A DNA stretch of 64,000 nucleotides from Toxorhynchites rutilus septentrionalis (lineage: Eukaryota; Arthropoda; Insecta; Diptera; Culicidae): contig NC_073746.1 of assembly GCF_029784135.1 (NCBI RefSeq), forward strand, positions 13,530,416 to 13,594,415, read 5' to 3'. Below, in pieces: positions 33,156 to 45,430 of this stretch (position 1 is the stretch's first letter; each line of letters starts with the position of its first letter). The position numbers and the translations under genes were made by a program. The notes beneath the pieces were generated by a model. The model saw only the letters and a list, made by a program, of their open reading frames with translations. It was not told where the DNA came from and made no database searches.

Positions 33156-36126
33156 GTGAGTGAATGCCCGATGTGCATATGTTATAGATGAGGACCGAAT
33201 GGGATATTGGCGTCACTTTGTTGAAATGCGAGCAACAGCGAAAACAAAAGCGATTGGTGATTGTGTAATGGAACAAAAATGTGATTTATACTGAGGCAGT
33301 ATCGTTGCCCGTCGTCGCGCGTCGTCGTCATCATCCATGTTGTTGTTGGTGGTGTTTCTTTGTTAGCCGCGCCGCAGACCAGCGCCAATGTCGAGTCTTT
33401 TTGTGTTTTTATCTGATTCCTTCCGAGTAAATTTTGCGACGCTCATACACACAACCCGAGGGTTCGCTCTTTGCGCTTTTGCTGATGAGTGGCCACCTCC
33501 GGCGGCGCTCGGACCTTGTTTTGCTCGGGAAGGTTCTGCGCTTCACGCGTGCGGATGTGTTGGTGTGCTGAAGCGCGCGACCTATTCGGAAAACACTATA
33601 AGTGAGAGGCTTAAAAAACAAATATTTGTGTATGTGTGTATCCACAATAAATATGTGTATACAATATTTCTAAGGTGAATTTCTTCATATTAAATGTTTC
33701 AGATGCATTTTTTTCGTGCTCTCGCACGCCAAAAAGGCAGCCATTTTGACTACTCTCGGTGTGCGCTCGATTGTGTCGCAGCAGAGACCGGGTCCCCGTG
33801 TGCTGGGCCGGATAGGAAGGAGGATTAAAGAAAAGAGACACGGGAGCGCGACAAAACGAACGGCGGGCAGACCGTGTAGAATACGCGAAGACAACGACCG
33901 CGTTCGACAGCTCTCCTATTGGGGCATTCAAGTGGGGATGGCCCAGGAAAAGATTGTCTAAATAGGTTATTACAATTGCGCGTACCTGTTCGGTGTTGCT
34001 TATCGGATAAAATATCAAAACAATCCCTCGAAGAACGTGTTGCCATTGTTACCAGTGACGACTTGTGCGTGTAAACAAACAAACAGCTGGTGTTTGGGGA
34101 GTGCGTATGTGTGCCAATGGTGTGCTTGTGTACAACGAAAAAGATTTATATTTTCGTTTTACTCGTGTTTTCACACTGGCTAAGTATATGTTAAGCTTAT
34201 CAGTAGTGACAAGTGACTCATCGGGAATCACAATTTCATGGTATATTTTGTATATAACAACAAACGGTGAAGATAAGGATTTTTTCGTGCAATAGACATC
34301 CCCGGGGTGCCCCGGCTGCTGTCGCTGGCGGTGGTGGTTCTTTGTCTTCGGAACGCCACCATCGGATGGTGATCTGTATCAATCATGCAGAGACTAATCT
34401 CGCTGTGAAACTTTTCATCCATCGAAGCCCACAAAGGTAAGATATGAAAAGGCAAATATATATTGAACTATTTAGAAAAATCGATATTCTTCCATAACAC
34501 ATTCTGACTCTCCAGAGTTGGGTGTTTTTTTCCTTCTTTACCTCCGTACATTGCTTGATAGCGATGGTGCTGCTGCTGCTGCTCAAAACTTCGTCGTCGT
34601 TGTCGTCGTTGCCGCCGTCTTGTTGTTCCTCTTCCCCATTCGGCTGGGTTATTAGAGAGGTTATGGAAGCGCTCCGGCTTCGCTCTGGTTTTACTTCTTG
34701 CGCGTTCACTCACCCCACAATCCTCTGCTGACACTTCCTCCACCTGCTGCTTCTGCTGCTGTTGTGTGGCTCCATCTCTGCAGTCCATTTTCCTGTCCTG
34801 TATGATTCCGACTATCGTTACACCGCCTTTCACCCCAATTTAATCCAAGTTTGCCGTTGTGTGTATATTTCAACTCATCAACGGTGCCGCAGCCGCTGCC
34901 GGTTTTGTCGTTCGTCACTGCTTTGGGACGCTATTACGGCCCTGGTCTGGTCCTCTCCCCGCCCGGGAGGAGTTTGACTCTGGATGAATGCGAGGGAGAT
35001 TTTTTCTTTCTGTGTTCGCTGCGCGCTCAGCCCAGGACACCGAAAATGGGCGCTCGGAGGATGGCAGAAATTAAAACGGGTACCACCACCATTGCTTTTA
35101 ATGGGAATATTGTAGAAAGCAAACATACATATAAAAAAAACAAGGGATGAGGAGGATGCGTTTGGTTATCGTCCTCCTCGTCGTCGTGTGCTGCTGTGGA
35201 AAGTGTTGGGCAGATGCAGAGATGGAGAGACAGGGTCGAGATCGAGCATGCCAACGGCAACAGAGAGTGGGTTGGATTATAATTTGATTGCTCCGTGTTT
35301 CTGCCTCGTCCCGCTACCGCTCGACTTTTTTGTGGTTAGAAGAGAATAAACTTCGAATGCACCACCGTATTCGTACGCGTTTTTCCACTCGTGTTTAATT
35401 CATAATATTATTTTTCAGGTTTTTGCTACCATTTGGTGTTTTGTTATAGTTAGAATTTTTCATGCGGAAATGTGGGGATTTTTGTTGCTAATATAAAGTC
35501 GGATAGATGAGTGTTTTTTCTTGGTTCTTCCAACTGATTAAGATAAAAGATTCAGCGGATATCTGTTCCGGTAAAGCGATGTGCACGAAAAGTGTTACAA
35601 ATTGGTAAACTATACCAAACTGACCAGTGTAGTCTCTCTCTTCTCTCGTTGACTAATACTCTGAAAAAGTATAGTTCTGATGAAATTATATATTTTTTAC
35701 ACAAACTATTGAATAATTGGGAATTGTGAAGCATCATCCAAACGCGTTACATTTCCCTAAAAATTTGGTTAAATTTTTGTTCACAAAATTTCGCCGTCTA
35801 AAAGGAGCGAATAAAGTACAGGTCGAACTCGATTATATATGATTCGATTATTTACAGTTCGAAAAAAAAATGTTTTTTTTATATTTCAAATATGACTTAT
35901 TTCATGAGAGAATTAAATGGATCAACGTTAAAGTGAAAGTTAATTGGCTATTGCGAGTACAGTGAAGTAAAAATCGTGATTTTGGTAGATTTTAGTTGAA
36001 GATTTACCAGGAATTGTTTAATACGATATTACAGAGAAATTAGAAAAGATAGAAGTTGGGTGTCAAAGAACAAATTGTAGAGCGGTTAGAGAGATTCAAT
36101 TTGTTTGATAAAAATATTCATGTTTA

Positions 36127-36548
36127 CAGGTAAACTTCGATATAACGTACATTTCACTTTCAAAATTGTACGTTGTATCGAATTGTACGTTATATCGAAG
36201 CATAATAAAGTACTCACAAACGTAGTCTATATTACATTATTGTGTTGCTGTTTTAGTAAAGTTAATAAATAACTTCAATCAGAAGACGAAGCCAGCCTTT
36301 CTCATGATGTTTCCCTTCGTACTGTTGATTAAGGCTTGATTCATTTAGAATCCGGAATCACAAAACCAGCTTTATTTCGGAATTGATTGAAGGTACAAAA
36401 CTTGTTTTAGCATCACAATAAAGATAATTCATTGTTCTATCAGGAAAAAAATATTGAAAAAAAATTTCCTTTACACTTTGGAAATGTGTACGTTATATCG
36501 AGGTAAAATGTACGTTATATCGAGTGACGTTATATCGAAGTTTCCCTG
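36127..36548 (+). mobile_element. MITE copy A, CAGGTAAACTTCGATATAAC family
   Basis: 422 bp between TA dinucleotides. Left TIR CAGGTAAACTTCGATATAAC; right inward CAGGGAAACTTCGATATAAC. The right subterminal region repeats 'ACGTTATATCGA' three times. No ORF. A Tigger/pogo-type non-autonomous element nested in the larger MITE. Confidence 0.85.
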
Positions 36549-36976
36549 TATTATGTAGTTTTGGATAAAATTACGAAAAACTCCTTAAAATCACAAACTT
36601 TGAAGTTTTTCACTTCTAAAATGTTACTTTGGAAGTTCCATAACTGTATCCTGTATAGAATTCTTATCTTACGAATGGAAGCAACAGTTTTTTTTAGTTT
36701 TTGAATTAGAGCCAGTTTAAAGCAAACAGGGCTCGAAACAGAGAAAAAGTTCAATTATTCTGTCATTGTTGGAATTCCAACATATGCGTAGAAGGATTTT
36801 TATCATCAAATATGATCCTCTATCACTTCCTGAAATAATTGGAATTTTTCATATGAGAAAAGTGTTTTATGACATTAAGGGGATGAATCAAAAATTTAAT
36901 TCTTCTTTTATAATAAAAAAACCAAAAATATGTGTAAAAAAAACAAATAAAAAAAATATTTTTTTTGACTCGATTA

Positions 36977-37387
36977 CAGGGAAACTTCGATATAACGTAC
37001 CCTCGATATAACGTCACTCGATATAACGTACATTTTATTTACCTCGATATAACGTACACATTTCCAAAGTGTAAAGGAAACAAAATTCTGATAGAACAAT
37101 GAATTATCTGTATTGTGATGCTAAAACAAGTTTTGTACCTTCAATCAATCCCGAAATACAGCTGGTTTTGTGATTCCGGATTCTAAATGAATCATGCTTT
37201 AATCAACAGTACGAAGGGAAACATCATGAGAAAGGCTGGCTTCGTCTTTTGATTGAAGTTATTCATTGACTTTACTAAAACAGCAACACAATAATGTATT
37301 CTAGACTACGTTTGTGAGTACTTTATTATGCTTCGATACAACGTACAATTTTGAAAGTGAAATGTACGTTATATCGAAGTTTACCTG
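36977..37387 (-). mobile_element. MITE copy B, same family, opposite orientation
   Basis: 411 bp, starting CAGGGAAACTTCGATATAAC and ending in GAAGTTTACCTG, with TA on each side. Excision in silico restores GACTCGATTATATACAGGAT, matching the host MITE. High similarity to copy A in reverse orientation. Confidence 0.85.
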
Positions 37388-37559
37388 TATATACAGGATT
37401 CGATTATTGTTTTTTTTGTACTAAATTTTTTTTTTTAAATGGCTCAGCAACATTAAGTAACAATGAGCCGAGTTTATGAATAGGGAAAAGCATATTTGGA
37501 ACAATTCCAATGTTCTTTCTCAAAAAGGCATAAAAACCCTATTATCTTTTCGTAAAATG

Positions 37560-39668
37560 TACCTCTAAAGAGCTGAGACTATCAGAAAAAATTTAAAAGC
37601 GATCTGGGGTCAAGGTCTGAATATGGAGTAAGGCCATGTATATTGCAGTCAATTCTGCAACAAACACCGAACAAGGTAAACTAAGCCTACGGAAAGTGAA
37701 GAAGTTGATATTGAATATACCAAAGCCTGTGGATCCATTAAGACAAGATCCATCAGTAAAAAAAGATTTGGTTGGGTCATTATGTTTATACCTTGACAGG
37801 AATATCGCAGGTATAACTAAATGGCGGAGATCATCTGAAATATTATGCACATAATCCTTCATTGACAGGTCAATAGTAATAGAGGAATTGAACAAAATTG
37901 AAGGAATGATCTGGAAACCAGATAAAGTAGATGGACTTTCCAAAGTCATAAATTCATTATATAGAGACATTCGCCTAGATCGAAAGCCTGAGTTCAACAT
38001 TTTTTCAAAGTTTGCTATCACCTTCGGATTAAGTGTTTCACACCGTATTAAAAAACGGAATGATAACTCGAAAAAACGTACGGAAAGAGGAAGTATGCCA
38101 GCTAGAATTTCTAGGCTCATTGTATGTGTTGACTGCATACAACCTAGAGCAATACGCAAACAGCGATATTGAATCCTTTCCAGATGCAAAATATGGGTAC
38201 AGGCAGCGGACCTGAAGCAAAAACTACCATACTCCATAACAGATAAAATGGTTGTTTTATGCAACCTAATCAAATCCTCAGGATGAGCTCCCCAACAAGT
38301 TCCTGTTATGGATCGAAGAAAATTTATTCTTTTCTGACATTTTTGTTTCAAGTAGCCTATGTGTTTACCCCATGTTCCTTTGGAGTCAAACACAACACCT
38401 AAATACTTGAATGACATCGAGCGACGAATAGGTCTATCCAAAAGTTTAAGCTGTATTTGTGCAGTATTATGTTTTCTTGAGAATACAACCATCTCTGTCT
38501 TCTCAGTAGAAAATTCAATACCCAATCTACAGGCCCAATCAACCAAATTGTTAAGAGAATCTTGCAAAGGATTATGAAGATCGGTGCTGTCTTTGCCCAT
38601 TACCGATACTACACAATCATCTGCAAACTGTCGCAAAGTACAATTTACCGATAAACAAACATCAATATCATTTACATAGAAGTTGTAAAGAATTGGACTA
38701 AGACATGAGCCTTGAGGAAGACCCATGTAGCTAATGCGTAAAACTGACGAAGAACCATGAGAAAAACTCATATGTTTTTCACGCATTAGGTTAAACAGAA
38801 AACTATTTAATTTCTGGGAAAACCCATTTCGACGAAGTTTTTGAAAAAGAACTTCGATGGAAACAGAATCAAACGCACCTTTGATATCTAGGAACACTGA
38901 TGCCATTTGTTGCTTACTACACAAGGCAAAGTCAACCTCTGATGAAAGAAGCGCAAGACAATCATTGGTTCCTTTGCCTCTACGAAACCCGAACTGCGAA
39001 GGCGAGAGAAGATTATTAAATTCAACCCAGCTGTCTAAACGATGGAGAATCATTTTTTCTAGTAATTTGCGAATGCAAGATAGCATTGCAATTGGTCTAT
39101 AAGAATTATAATCAGACGCAGGTTTACCAGGTTTCAGAATAGCTATAACTTTAATTTGTCGCCACTCATGCGGAACAATATTCTGCTCAAGGAAAGCATT
39201 GAACAGTTTCAACAAACGTCTCTTCGCATTATCAGGTAGATTTTTCAACAAATTAAATTTGATCCTATCTGACCCTGGAGCCGTGTTGTTGCAAGAAAGA
39301 AGAGCAAGAGAAAAATCAGTCATACTGAACGGAGGCTCAACATCATCATATGTCTCTAAGAAGGGAGAAGGTGCGGGGCTGAGTCTGGACATATCTTCTT
39401 GGCAAAGTCAAAAATCCACCTTTCTGAATATTCAACTTCTTCATTTGAATGAGATGAATTTCTCATTTGTCTGGCAACTCTCCAAAGAGTCCATTTACAA
39501 AATGACGCCAATAGCCTCTCTTTTTAGCTTTAATGAAGCTTTTGAATTTACGCTCCAGATAAATGTAGTTATCATAACGTTCACGGGTGCCCAATTTTCG
39601 CCAATCCTTGAACGCATTCGATTTATCTTTATAGAGATTTGTACATTCTTGGTCCCACCATAGATTAG
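37560..39668 (-). pseudogene. I-clade LINE ORF2: RT plus partial RNase H
   Basis: The main frame 39392-37593 gives 599 residues. RT motifs in order: YRPIAMLS (98-105), QFGFRRGKGTND (133-144), LDIKGAFD with catalytic Asp (168-175), GLPQGSCLSP (224-233), FADD with two catalytic Asp (256-259), FKYLGVVFD (328-336). RNase H follows: FFTDGSC (544-550) and a Glu in VAELTAIYMALL (579-589). A TAA at 37593-37595 interrupts just before IFSDSLSSLE, which carries the next catalytic Asp. Upstream, 39668-39393 encodes the pre-RT region (LWWDQECTNLYKDKSNAF, then LWRVARQMRN, then RWIFDFAKKICPDSAP) with a small deletion and frame changes. The RT domain itself looks intact, so decay is moderate. Confidence 0.9.
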
Positions 39669-40388
39669 GAGGACGTCTACGAAACGAATTACCAGGATAT
39701 ATAACCGAACTGGAAGACGAAGTTTGTCAATAAGCACATAATTTGGAAGTGCTGTGCCTTCGAAGGAAATTCTAAAAGAGCCAGAAGGATAATACTTTTT
39801 TTCTGTACCCTCAGATTTCAAAGAGTTCAGAGATCTCACCTCCAAAACTTTAGCATGTGGAATATTTGCATTGTGGAAGATACCCTTAGCTTTTACAAAA
39901 TCTTGAAGTTGAAGAGATTTTTCCGTAACTACACCATCGATTTCAACAATGTGAGCCGGAATATAAACTCTATATTCATTAGTGAACAAAGAGTCTTTCA
40001 CTATCGCGTTAGCGTCTTTGTAATTTGAGAGCGCAACACGAAGTTTATCTTTATTGACTTTCGTCATTTCTAAGACACCTGAGTAGTTAGACGTCAGGTC
40101 TTTGCAAATTTGAGATACTCTTAGAGGTTTCCCTTTCGGACGGAAAAATACCACCCAACGGTTTTTCGATGATGCCGGGACGTTCTGGTATTGTCTAATA
40201 CGTGGAAGTTGAGCAGAATTAGGCAGAGATTGTGTCGAAGAGTGAGGAACAGAGTCACTATTTGGTACAGACGAAGAGTTTGACTGCGATTGTTTTTGTT
40301 TTTTTCCTGAAGAAACCGTAAAATCATCTGGAGGAGGGTCTAAGACCCTCATTTCAGCATCGGAGGGTTCATTACCCTCCATTTTCAA
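39495..40388 (-). pseudogene. I-clade LINE ORF1 N-terminal half fused to ORF2 out of frame
   Basis: 297 codons from ATG 40388. Residues 1-70 are Ser/Gln-rich. From about residue 77 (RWVVFFRPKGKPLRVSQI) to LPVRLY (about 228) the protein follows I-clade ORF1, including 'YSGVLEMTKVNKDKLRVALS' and 'RVYIPAHIVEIDGVVTEKSL'. In this family the CCHC knuckles should come next. Instead, near 39700, the DNA jumps to the ORF2 region between endonuclease and RT, read in the wrong frame (IYGGTKNVQISIK encodes LWWDQECTNLYK in the next frame). The deletion therefore removed the knuckles and the endonuclease. Confidence 0.85.
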
Positions 40389-40490
40389 AAAAAAAAAAGA
40401 GTCGAAAGAGTCGTAAAAATGAGAGAGAAGATTCTTTAGAACACGTAAATATTAAATGATAAAATTTAAAAAAAAATAATAAAATGAAAT

Positions 40491-40522
40491 ATGTGTATGT
40501 ATATGTATATGTATACGTATGC
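40491..40522. repeat. GTATAT microsatellite
   Basis: Short ATGTATATGTATATGTAT-type repeat in the 5' UTR of the LINE. Confidence 0.8.
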
Positions 40523-40886
40523 GTGAAAGAAAAATAAAACGAAAACTTATCTTAAATGTATCTAGATGAATGATAGAGAACTTCTAAAATCCTTGAAGCG
40601 GGTCCAATGGCAACTTCACACTCAAAAAAAAAAAACTTGAAAAATAATTCCGACTTCAAGAAAATTCCTTTCTTCTCAGTATATCGTCCCGGCTTCTTTC
40701 GAAATACCGTCAAAAATAGTCTTGAATATAACTGAAAATCACAGAAAAAAAGGAACGGAAAATACGTTTTTATTCGTGATGATTTGAAATATACGTCACC
40801 TTATTCCCAAGGCTTGCTGCTATGAGGATTCGATTATAAACAGTGAAAATAAATCAAGAACTGTAAAAAATCGAGTCCGCGCTGTA

Positions 40887-42059
40887 CCACCAAAGCACCA
40901 TCAGAAAAAAAGGAAAATCGAACATGTTTTTGACTTGAAGGTAGGTACATGCATTGAATTAGCTTGGCCTATTCATCTAGAGTCGTAATTAAAATTTTCT
41001 CATGCATATAAAAACGTAGCAAGAAACAATTAACGTTTTGCATAGTGAGGCTTGGTTTAGTTGGTGCGGCATATTTTTCCAAATTCAAAGCCCCAAAAGG
41101 GACCCCTTCATAAGCAGAATGTGATAAGATTTATCAGCTTTAGTAAACAGAACATTGTAAGTCGTTATCTACTTCTAACCACTTTCCCCCCAAATAAGCA
41201 CAAAATTACAGCCGCAAGGCTACAGAGAGGGCGATTTATGTCTTCATTCCTATTTTGTTATGCCACAACTCTATTGAAATACACGGTGATTCAAAAGTCA
41301 TGAAAATTCTCAAGAATAAAGTGACTATCAATATGGCATATATATTCAATAGTTATAGATCAAACAAGCAGGTGACCACATAATCCTTACAGACCAATTT
41401 GTCCCCATTTCCCCCTACTGAGTTTGCATTGATGCAAAGCTTTCGAATGGCTTACTTCAATGATCGGTTTCGGGATTCGATTTATGCAACATTGCTCCGT
41501 GCGTCAGTAAAAATGCATACTTTCCGTGGTTTCAAAAACAATAAAATAAAACAACTAGCCTTATCTAACCGAAAATTCTTTCTTTGCCGTCTAAAATGAG
41601 CAAAACCGGCCAATTCATAACTTACCGCTCGGATTTTTTTGTTGCCGTTCAGCGTTACTGACATATTATATCTTATGAATTATTTCTTGGAAAATGATGT
41701 CTTTGGGTTCGATGGAGATGTAATGATACCAGAAAACCACCTGAACTTGAGTTTGGGTAGACTGTATGCATAGTTATTCTCCGTAATTGACCTGAACCAA
41801 CTAAGCTATACTAGAAAACTACTTGTTAAATACACGAATATAATAAAACCATTCATTTGAGGGGAAAAAAATGCAAATGGTGAAAAAATTTGAAAATTTT
41901 GTTCATGCCGCGCAAAGTTAGAAATTTCCTGAAAAAAATCCAACATATAAAAAAAAACCTTTCAATTTACAGCCATTCCATGTCAAACCGATATATTTGT
42001 TCTCAGATTTTCGTAAAAATTGGTAGTTCTGGTCCTTATCACAAAACATTAGACCATTA
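40887..42059. other. Unassigned AT-rich DNA with a SINE-like 3' segment
   Basis: No gene. The segment 41733-41815 (TTGAGTTTGGGTAGACTGTA, then CTCCGTAATTGACCTGAACC) matches 54738-54815 and is an interspersed repeat, perhaps a SINE tail. The rest is not recognised. Confidence 0.45.
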
Positions 42060-42841
42060 TTTTTTTGATTTTTCATTCCATTTCAGCGCCCATTTCCATT
42101 TTAGGGTAGTCAAAAAAAATGTTTTTTTTCCATTTGTTTTTTTGCATGTGTTTTTCGTTTTTTGAATAAAAAAGAAGAATTTGATTTTTGATTCATCCCC
42201 TTAAAGTCAGAAAACACCTTTCTCACATGAAAAAAATTATGTTATCCAGATTATCTCAGGAGGTGATAGACGATCATATTTGATGAAAAAAAATACTTCT
42301 ACGCATATGTTCGAATTTAAACAATGAAAGAGATATAAAACTTTTTTTTTTTCGGACACTGTTGCCTCATACTGGCTCTACTTTAAAAACTACGCTACGG
42401 AGGACGATTCTGTTGCTTTCATACGAAAGATGAGAAAATTTAGCACAGGATATAGTAGTGGAACATCTAAATTAGTTAATTTTAATAACATTTTGGGAGT
42501 GAAAAACTTAAAAGTAATTTTTAATGTGTTATCATTCATTTTATCCTAAAAGATTATATTAAACTAGATTGTTTCTATCAATTGAATTTGTTCTTTAACA
42601 CTCAACTTCTATCTTTCTTAATTTAGCTGTAATATCGATATAAATAATTCCTAGTCAAAATTCAATGTTATTGTTATTATGTTTTTTATCCCACTGTACA
42701 TGTAATAGTCATTTAAGTATCACCTTAATGTTGAAAGGTTACATTTCTTCTTGAAATAAGTCATTTTTGAAATATAAAAAAATATTTTTTCCAAACTGTA
42801 TATAATCGGGTCCAAAATTGTATATAATCGAGTCCGACCTG
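42060..42841 (-). mobile_element. Tigger-type MITE, minus-strand copy
   Basis: The intact end at 42841 reads inward CAGGTCGGACTCGATTATAT, with TA at 42842-42843. The interior matches 8588-9417 in reverse (for example TTCATCCCCTTAAAGTCAGA near 42193). A near-duplicated second TIR core (GGACCCGATTATATACAGTT) sits just inside. The other end, expected near 42060, is lost or decayed. Confidence 0.7.
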
Positions 42842-42843
42842 TA

Positions 42844-44580
42844 TTTGTTTTTTTACAGTTTTTTCCATAATCTCGGGACCGAGGGTGCTATATTTTTCAT
42901 ATTTTTTCTTGGAAGCTAAGGATTTTTACATTAATACTTATTTATTTAATAAATCTTATCGTGCACGTAGACGTGGACGTCAATTATTATTATAATTGAA
43001 AATTTAAATGCATGTTATATTATTACTCATTTTTTTTTTCGCTTTATCATGTGGTCTACTCACATACGCTGATCACAAAAGCAACTCTTTACTTAATTTA
43101 ATAAACTCCTACTTATACGTTAAAACAAACAAAACAACGCATGAGACTGATATTTGGCCGACATAATACCTATGTAGAGCGATGAAATGTATATCAAACA
43201 TCGGAAAAAACACTAAATGGGTGATAGTTTTGTCGAATATGCTCCTTCTCATATACCGCACAAAAAAATCGCACAATAATACAAAATCGTAAAAAATCGT
43301 ACAAAAAAAGGTGTGTCTGTACTTGAATTTTTTTGAAAATATTTCTCGTTACATCATATTAGAATGTATTTTACGTTTTTATTTTGAAGCTATTGAGAAC
43401 AGCGCAAAAATCTAAAAAGCACACTTTTCACCATTAATATTATGGTTCACATAAGGATTTAAAAAGAAAAAGTTTCTTATTTGGTACCCTACACAATATT
43501 TTTCATAAAGCTGGTGGTTCGGGGGCTTTTTTACATCCTCGTCCAGCCAGACCGTTTCGGTTTGACAGATTGGCAAAGCAATATAAAAAAAATTAACAAA
43601 ATTTCAAATTAACTCATTAATGCATTACCATGTACTGTTGACTGCTCGTTGTCTAGAGTGACCCTGAAACGCTGAACTTATTGAATATCCAAGCAGTTTC
43701 CTAGTATCTCATAGCAAAATTAGAAATTTACATATTCGACGCTCCCAAAAAACGCAATTTTCTAAACAACTGCCAAGATATTACAGATAATATGAAATTG
43801 TAAATAAAAAAAAATGAAAATGATACGAAACTAAATAGTAGACCATCACAAATGTACTTATGATTGTTTTCACGTTAATAGGTGTGTAAAAAAAGCTGTT
43901 TGTTAAAACATGATCTCATTTTTTCTCAATGACGGAGGAAAAAACCCGGGGGGAAAGCTTATGCTATCTTTTCTTCCGTAGACACAAAGCTGAATAGTCC
44001 TTTATCTTAATAGCGATCGATCTCATATCCAAAATAAGTGAGACTGCAGCAAACATTAAATTGTAGAAGTATCGTATATACATTCTGTCAGATATATACC
44101 GGGAACCGGAAATTCTAATTCTGAACATTTTTCTTTTTTTCAAGTTGGTACCACTGTCAGTGGTCTCAATGTGATTTTATGGAAGCTGTCGAATCCTAAT
44201 TAATCCTTTTCTGTCCAGAACAATACACTAGCTGACCATATGTCGCAATTTGTTTCCTTATGTTAATGTAATGTTGTAAACCGAGTTTTCACCGTGAACG
44301 CTATATTGCAGTGGTCATTTTCGCAGATGATACACTCGGTCACCGGCGATTATATTTTTTTTCTCCAGGAACATAAACAACAATGTATGCGTGTGATGCA
44401 ATAATACAGAAGCACTCCCCACCAGACTACACTAAAATGCTTCCCCCGAACCAAATTGCAATGCTGATTGCAATATCTTTCATTTTATTTTTGTATTGAG
44501 CATTAGGAAAAAATTGTTGTCCGCTCGAAAGCTGAGTTGAGAATGCGATTAGAAATCATGAATGGTTTTTCTATACCAAA
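42844..44580. other. Unassigned AT-rich DNA
   Basis: No supported gene. The segment 43703-43750 (TATCTCATAGCAAAATTAGA, then CATATTCGACGCTCCC) matches the sequence just after the mariner fragment at 8352-8386, so it is part of an interspersed repeat. Confidence 0.45.
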
Positions 44581-44582
44581 TA

Positions 44583-45430
44583 CAGTGACGTTTCGATTAT
44601 ATCACGCTCAAAAAAAATTTGCGCGTGATAAAATGAAAACGTGATATATTCAAAACAGATATTTTTATTGAAGGAAAAACCTTTTTCAACTCCAATATGT
44701 ATGTTTTAAACATTATTTTCCGTGCAACATGCATAATTTATAGTAAAACATTTATTACAATATTTATCAAATGGACACGTAAAACAACACAGTATAACAT
44801 AATATAACGAAATTATAGTTGCAGTGCTTTCCTCATAGAAATTCATTTTGTTTTCTCGAAGACATTGTAGCTAAATTTAAGTTGTTTTGTTCTTCCCATT
44901 CTATCGTATCATTCAAATTTTGAATTTTCTGTTTTTCAGAGCTGCTATTTCCGGTTGATTACTGTATCTTTTCTTCTTTTTTTCTCTCATCTTTCCCAAT
45001 ATCGGTATCTTCATCCTTTTCTGATGGATTATTCACTATACCGATAATTTGGCTGTCGGAAAGTTGTGTGTGAAATATTCATCCTTCTTCGAGGTCCGGT
45101 ATCACTTTTTGATTACCAGTATCAGTAATGGATACAGAAATTCTGTGTTTATTAACCGAACACATATTTGTTTTGGACCACATAAAATTGCTTCCAAGAT
45201 TTTGTGATTGTGGTTGACGTGCTGCCAATATTCAGATTTGCTAGATCGTTGAATATTATTTTTTTCAGTGCCTTGTCCCGTGTTTCTGAATTTAGCAGAT
45301 TCACATTTCTAATTATTCTTGGTATATTACTTTTATGTTTCGAATTTTTCCCTGATTCTGTTGGCGTTGGACAATCTTTAATCAGTCCATAGCCAGAGGA
45401 AATTTCATTTCCACAAGCTATTGTTCGCAA
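44583..45430 (-). pseudogene. Tigger/pogo-like transposase C-terminal remnant and TIR
   Basis: TA at 44581-44582 is followed by CAGTGACGTTTCGATTATAT, a Tigger-type TIR. On the minus strand, 45430-45152 reads a 92-codon frame ending ALKKIIFNDLANLN, then STTITKSWKQFYVV, which resembles the '(L)KD...A..W..I...T...SW.K' helix after the DDE core of Tigger/jerky transposases. Downstream, broken frames give LSDSQIIGIVNNPSEKDEDT, like the acidic 'LTDEEI' tail of that family. The match is by eye and short; the DDE core is not seen and no second TIR was found. Confidence 0.4.

Larger units (their letters stand above)
32420..35800. other. GC-rich, GAGA-rich host-like region
   Basis: Visibly GC-richer than all neighbours and free of recognised transposons. 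It contains GAGA repeats (32844-32865), a candidate promoter, purine-rich segments, GTC/GCT trinucleotide runs near 34566-34620, and consensus-like splice donors at 33156 (GTGAGT) and 34437 (AAAG|GTAAGA). Several 60-138-codon frames overlap in all directions and none has a domain. Best read as 5' UTR, first intron or regulatory DNA of a host gene. Confidence 0.45.
37408..40824 (-). mobile_element. I-clade LINE, internally deleted
   Basis: 3.4 kb flanked by a perfect 13-bp duplication AGGATTCGATTAT (37395-37407 and 40825-40837). The 3' A-rich tail is at the left (poly-T at 37409-37437 on the plus strand). ORF1 begins at 40388, with about 430 bp of 5' UTR to its right. The element lacks the ORF1 zinc knuckles and the whole endonuclease, and its RNase H is cut short. 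Copies of such deleted LINEs need proteins from elsewhere to move. Confidence 0.85.
35819..40884 (+). mobile_element. Tigger-type MITE carrying three nested insertions
   Basis: Left end CAGGTCGAACTCGATTATAT at 35819 and right end inward CAGCGCGGACTCGATTTTTT at 40884, flanked by TA (35817-35818 and 40885-40886). The pieces 35819-36126, 36549-36976, 37388-37407 and 40825-40884 align in order with the uninterrupted copy at 8588-9417. The interruptions are two copies of a second MITE family and one LINE, each with its own duplication. Confidence 0.8.

Noticed and set aside
34228..34455. Open plus-strand frame before the GTAAGA donor (34366-34436) and 75-codon minus frame
   Set aside because: Both strands are open over the same stretch and the peptide shows no pattern; kept only as a donor-site note.
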